Of a stretch of DNA of 5,912 nucleotides, positions 5,241-5,912 are shown piece after piece; the stretch's first letter is position 1; each line of letters opens with the position of its first letter. This stretch comes from Candidatus Babelota bacterium (lineage in GTDB: Bacteria > Babelota > Babeliae > Babelales > Vermiphilaceae). The notes under the pieces are model-generated. The model did no database searches. It saw only the letters and a list, made by a program, of their open reading frames with translations, and had not been told where the DNA came from. The stretch covers positions 1-5,912 of the forward strand of contig JABSSP010000145.1 of NCBI GenBank assembly GCA_013213985.1, given 5' to 3'. The position numbers were made by a program, and so were the translations under genes.

Positions 5241-5912
5241 CCGTGTCTTTTTTCTAAATTGTGATCAAGTGAGCGATACATGATTGCTTCACGAATTTGT
5301 GGTGTATCAATTTTTTCTTGTTTATATAAGTCTGCAAGTGTGCGCGCAACTTTTAAAATTTTGTGATACCCACGCATACTCAAGTTTAATTTTTCAAACG
5401 CTTTTTTCAAAAGTTGTTCAGCATCTTGTGTAAGCACACAAAATTTTTCAACTTGATCTGCACTCATTCGCGCATTATAAAAACCAGTTTTACCAAATCG
5501 TTTTTCTTGTGCGTGCAGCGCCGGTTGAATTTGTGCAAACAATGTTTGTGAACTTTCTGTTTTAGTTTCGCGTGATGTAATGGTGTCATACTCAACGGCT
5601 TGTACATTTACTTGCAAGTCAATTCGGTCAAGCAGCGGTCCTGAAAGTTTTTCGATGTAGCGGTTAATTTTTTGTGGGCTGCAATGACACGTTCTTTTTT
5701 TGTCTCCCCAAAAACCACACGGGCATGGGTTGAGTGCGGCAACTAATAAAAATGAAGCGGGAAAGCTTACGGTTTGATTTACGCGTGAAATGGTGACCAC
5801 TTTATTTTCAAGTGGTTGGCGTAATGCTTCAATAGTTTCACGTTTAAATTCGGTTAGTTCGTCAAGAAATAAAATGCCATTGTGTGACAAAGTAATTTCA
5901 CCTGGTTGTGGA
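5237..5912 (-). CDS. comM: ComM/YifB-type Mg-chelatase-like AAA+ ATPase, C-terminal part (5' end off right edge)
   Basis: The window holds the last 225 or so codons of a protein usually near 500 residues. The frame is open to the edge; the upstream sequence reads PQPGEITLSHNG, the normal run-in of this family, so TTG 5888-5890 is an internal codon and not the start. Visible elements are Walker B GILFLDEL (5878-5855), the cysteine-rich NPCPCGF with a following CHC that characterises YifB/ComM, LSGPLLDRIDL, and the C-terminal Mg-chelatase helical domain with LSMRGYHKILKVARTLADL. Walker A and the N-terminal Lon-protease-like domain lie outside. In Vibrio and relatives ComM is a hexameric helicase promoting branch migration during integration of transforming DNA; YifB homologues are widespread even in species not known to be competent. 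The gene overlaps acpS by 4 bases, suggesting one transcript. Confidence 0.93.
   Translation of the reverse strand, partial: PQPGEITLSHNGILFLDELTEFKRETIEALRQPLENKVVTISRVNQTVSFPASFLLVAALNPCPCGFWGDKKRTCHCSPQKINRYIEKLSGPLLDRIDLQVNVQAVEYDTITSRETKTESSQTLFAQIQPALHAQEKRFGKTGFYNARMSADQVEKFCVLTQDAEQLLKKAFEKLNLSMRGYHKILKVARTLADLYKQEKIDTPQIREAIMYRSLDHNLEKRHG

Noticed and set aside
5237..5890. ComM-like gene starting at TTG 5890 as a complete 217-residue protein
   Set aside because: The frame continues to the window edge with conserved family sequence (PGEITLSHNG), so the TTG is internal.

Overview
The window reads as a piece of chromosome from a low-GC, Gram-negative-type bacterium. Three putative signal peptides, a LolD/FtsE-type ABC ATPase and an initiator tRNA of standard bacterial form fit that. 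The most telling lineage clue is a secreted-type reading frame with a eukaryote-like RING-H2 finger, a coiled coil, a membrane segment and WD40 repeats. Such domains are typical of bacteria living inside amoebae and other protists. My best guess is a Dependentiae (TM6)-like organism, with Chlamydiae of amoebae or Legionellales as alternatives. This placement is inference, not proof.

Left part (1-1526): the N-terminus of a minus-strand secreted, Gly/Arg-rich protein runs off the left edge and lies in an unusually GC-rich patch. Divergent from it is a plus-strand pair: an ABC transporter ATPase with every catalytic motif intact, overlapping by 4 bases a Nudix hydrolase of the Ap4A-hydrolase type. 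Middle (1583-3402): a 585-residue secreted or membrane-anchored protein of unknown family, with a long charged coiled coil and eight cysteines, followed by a perfect 12-bp intrinsic terminator.

Convergent with that terminator is the most interesting locus (3388-4319, minus). One ribosome binding site and ATG start a frame encoding signal peptide, RING-H2, coiled coil, transmembrane segment and three WD40 repeats. It is broken by one in-frame TAA (4200-4202) and one -1 shift at a T6 run (3739-3744). Undoing these two single-base lesions gives a continuous 310-residue protein that resembles a membrane-anchored ubiquitin-ligase-type effector. The shift site also happens to be a canonical U_UUU_UUA slippery heptamer, so programmed frameshifting is a live, though less likely, alternative.

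Right part (4320-5912, minus): about 260 bases with little content, an intrinsic terminator, the initiator tRNA-fMet with a candidate promoter, then acpS (holo-ACP synthase) overlapping by 4 bases the end of a ComM/YifB-type Mg-chelatase-like AAA+ protein whose 5' part lies off the right edge. This end is ordinary housekeeping sequence; the accessory, host-interaction-like content is in the middle and possibly at the far left.
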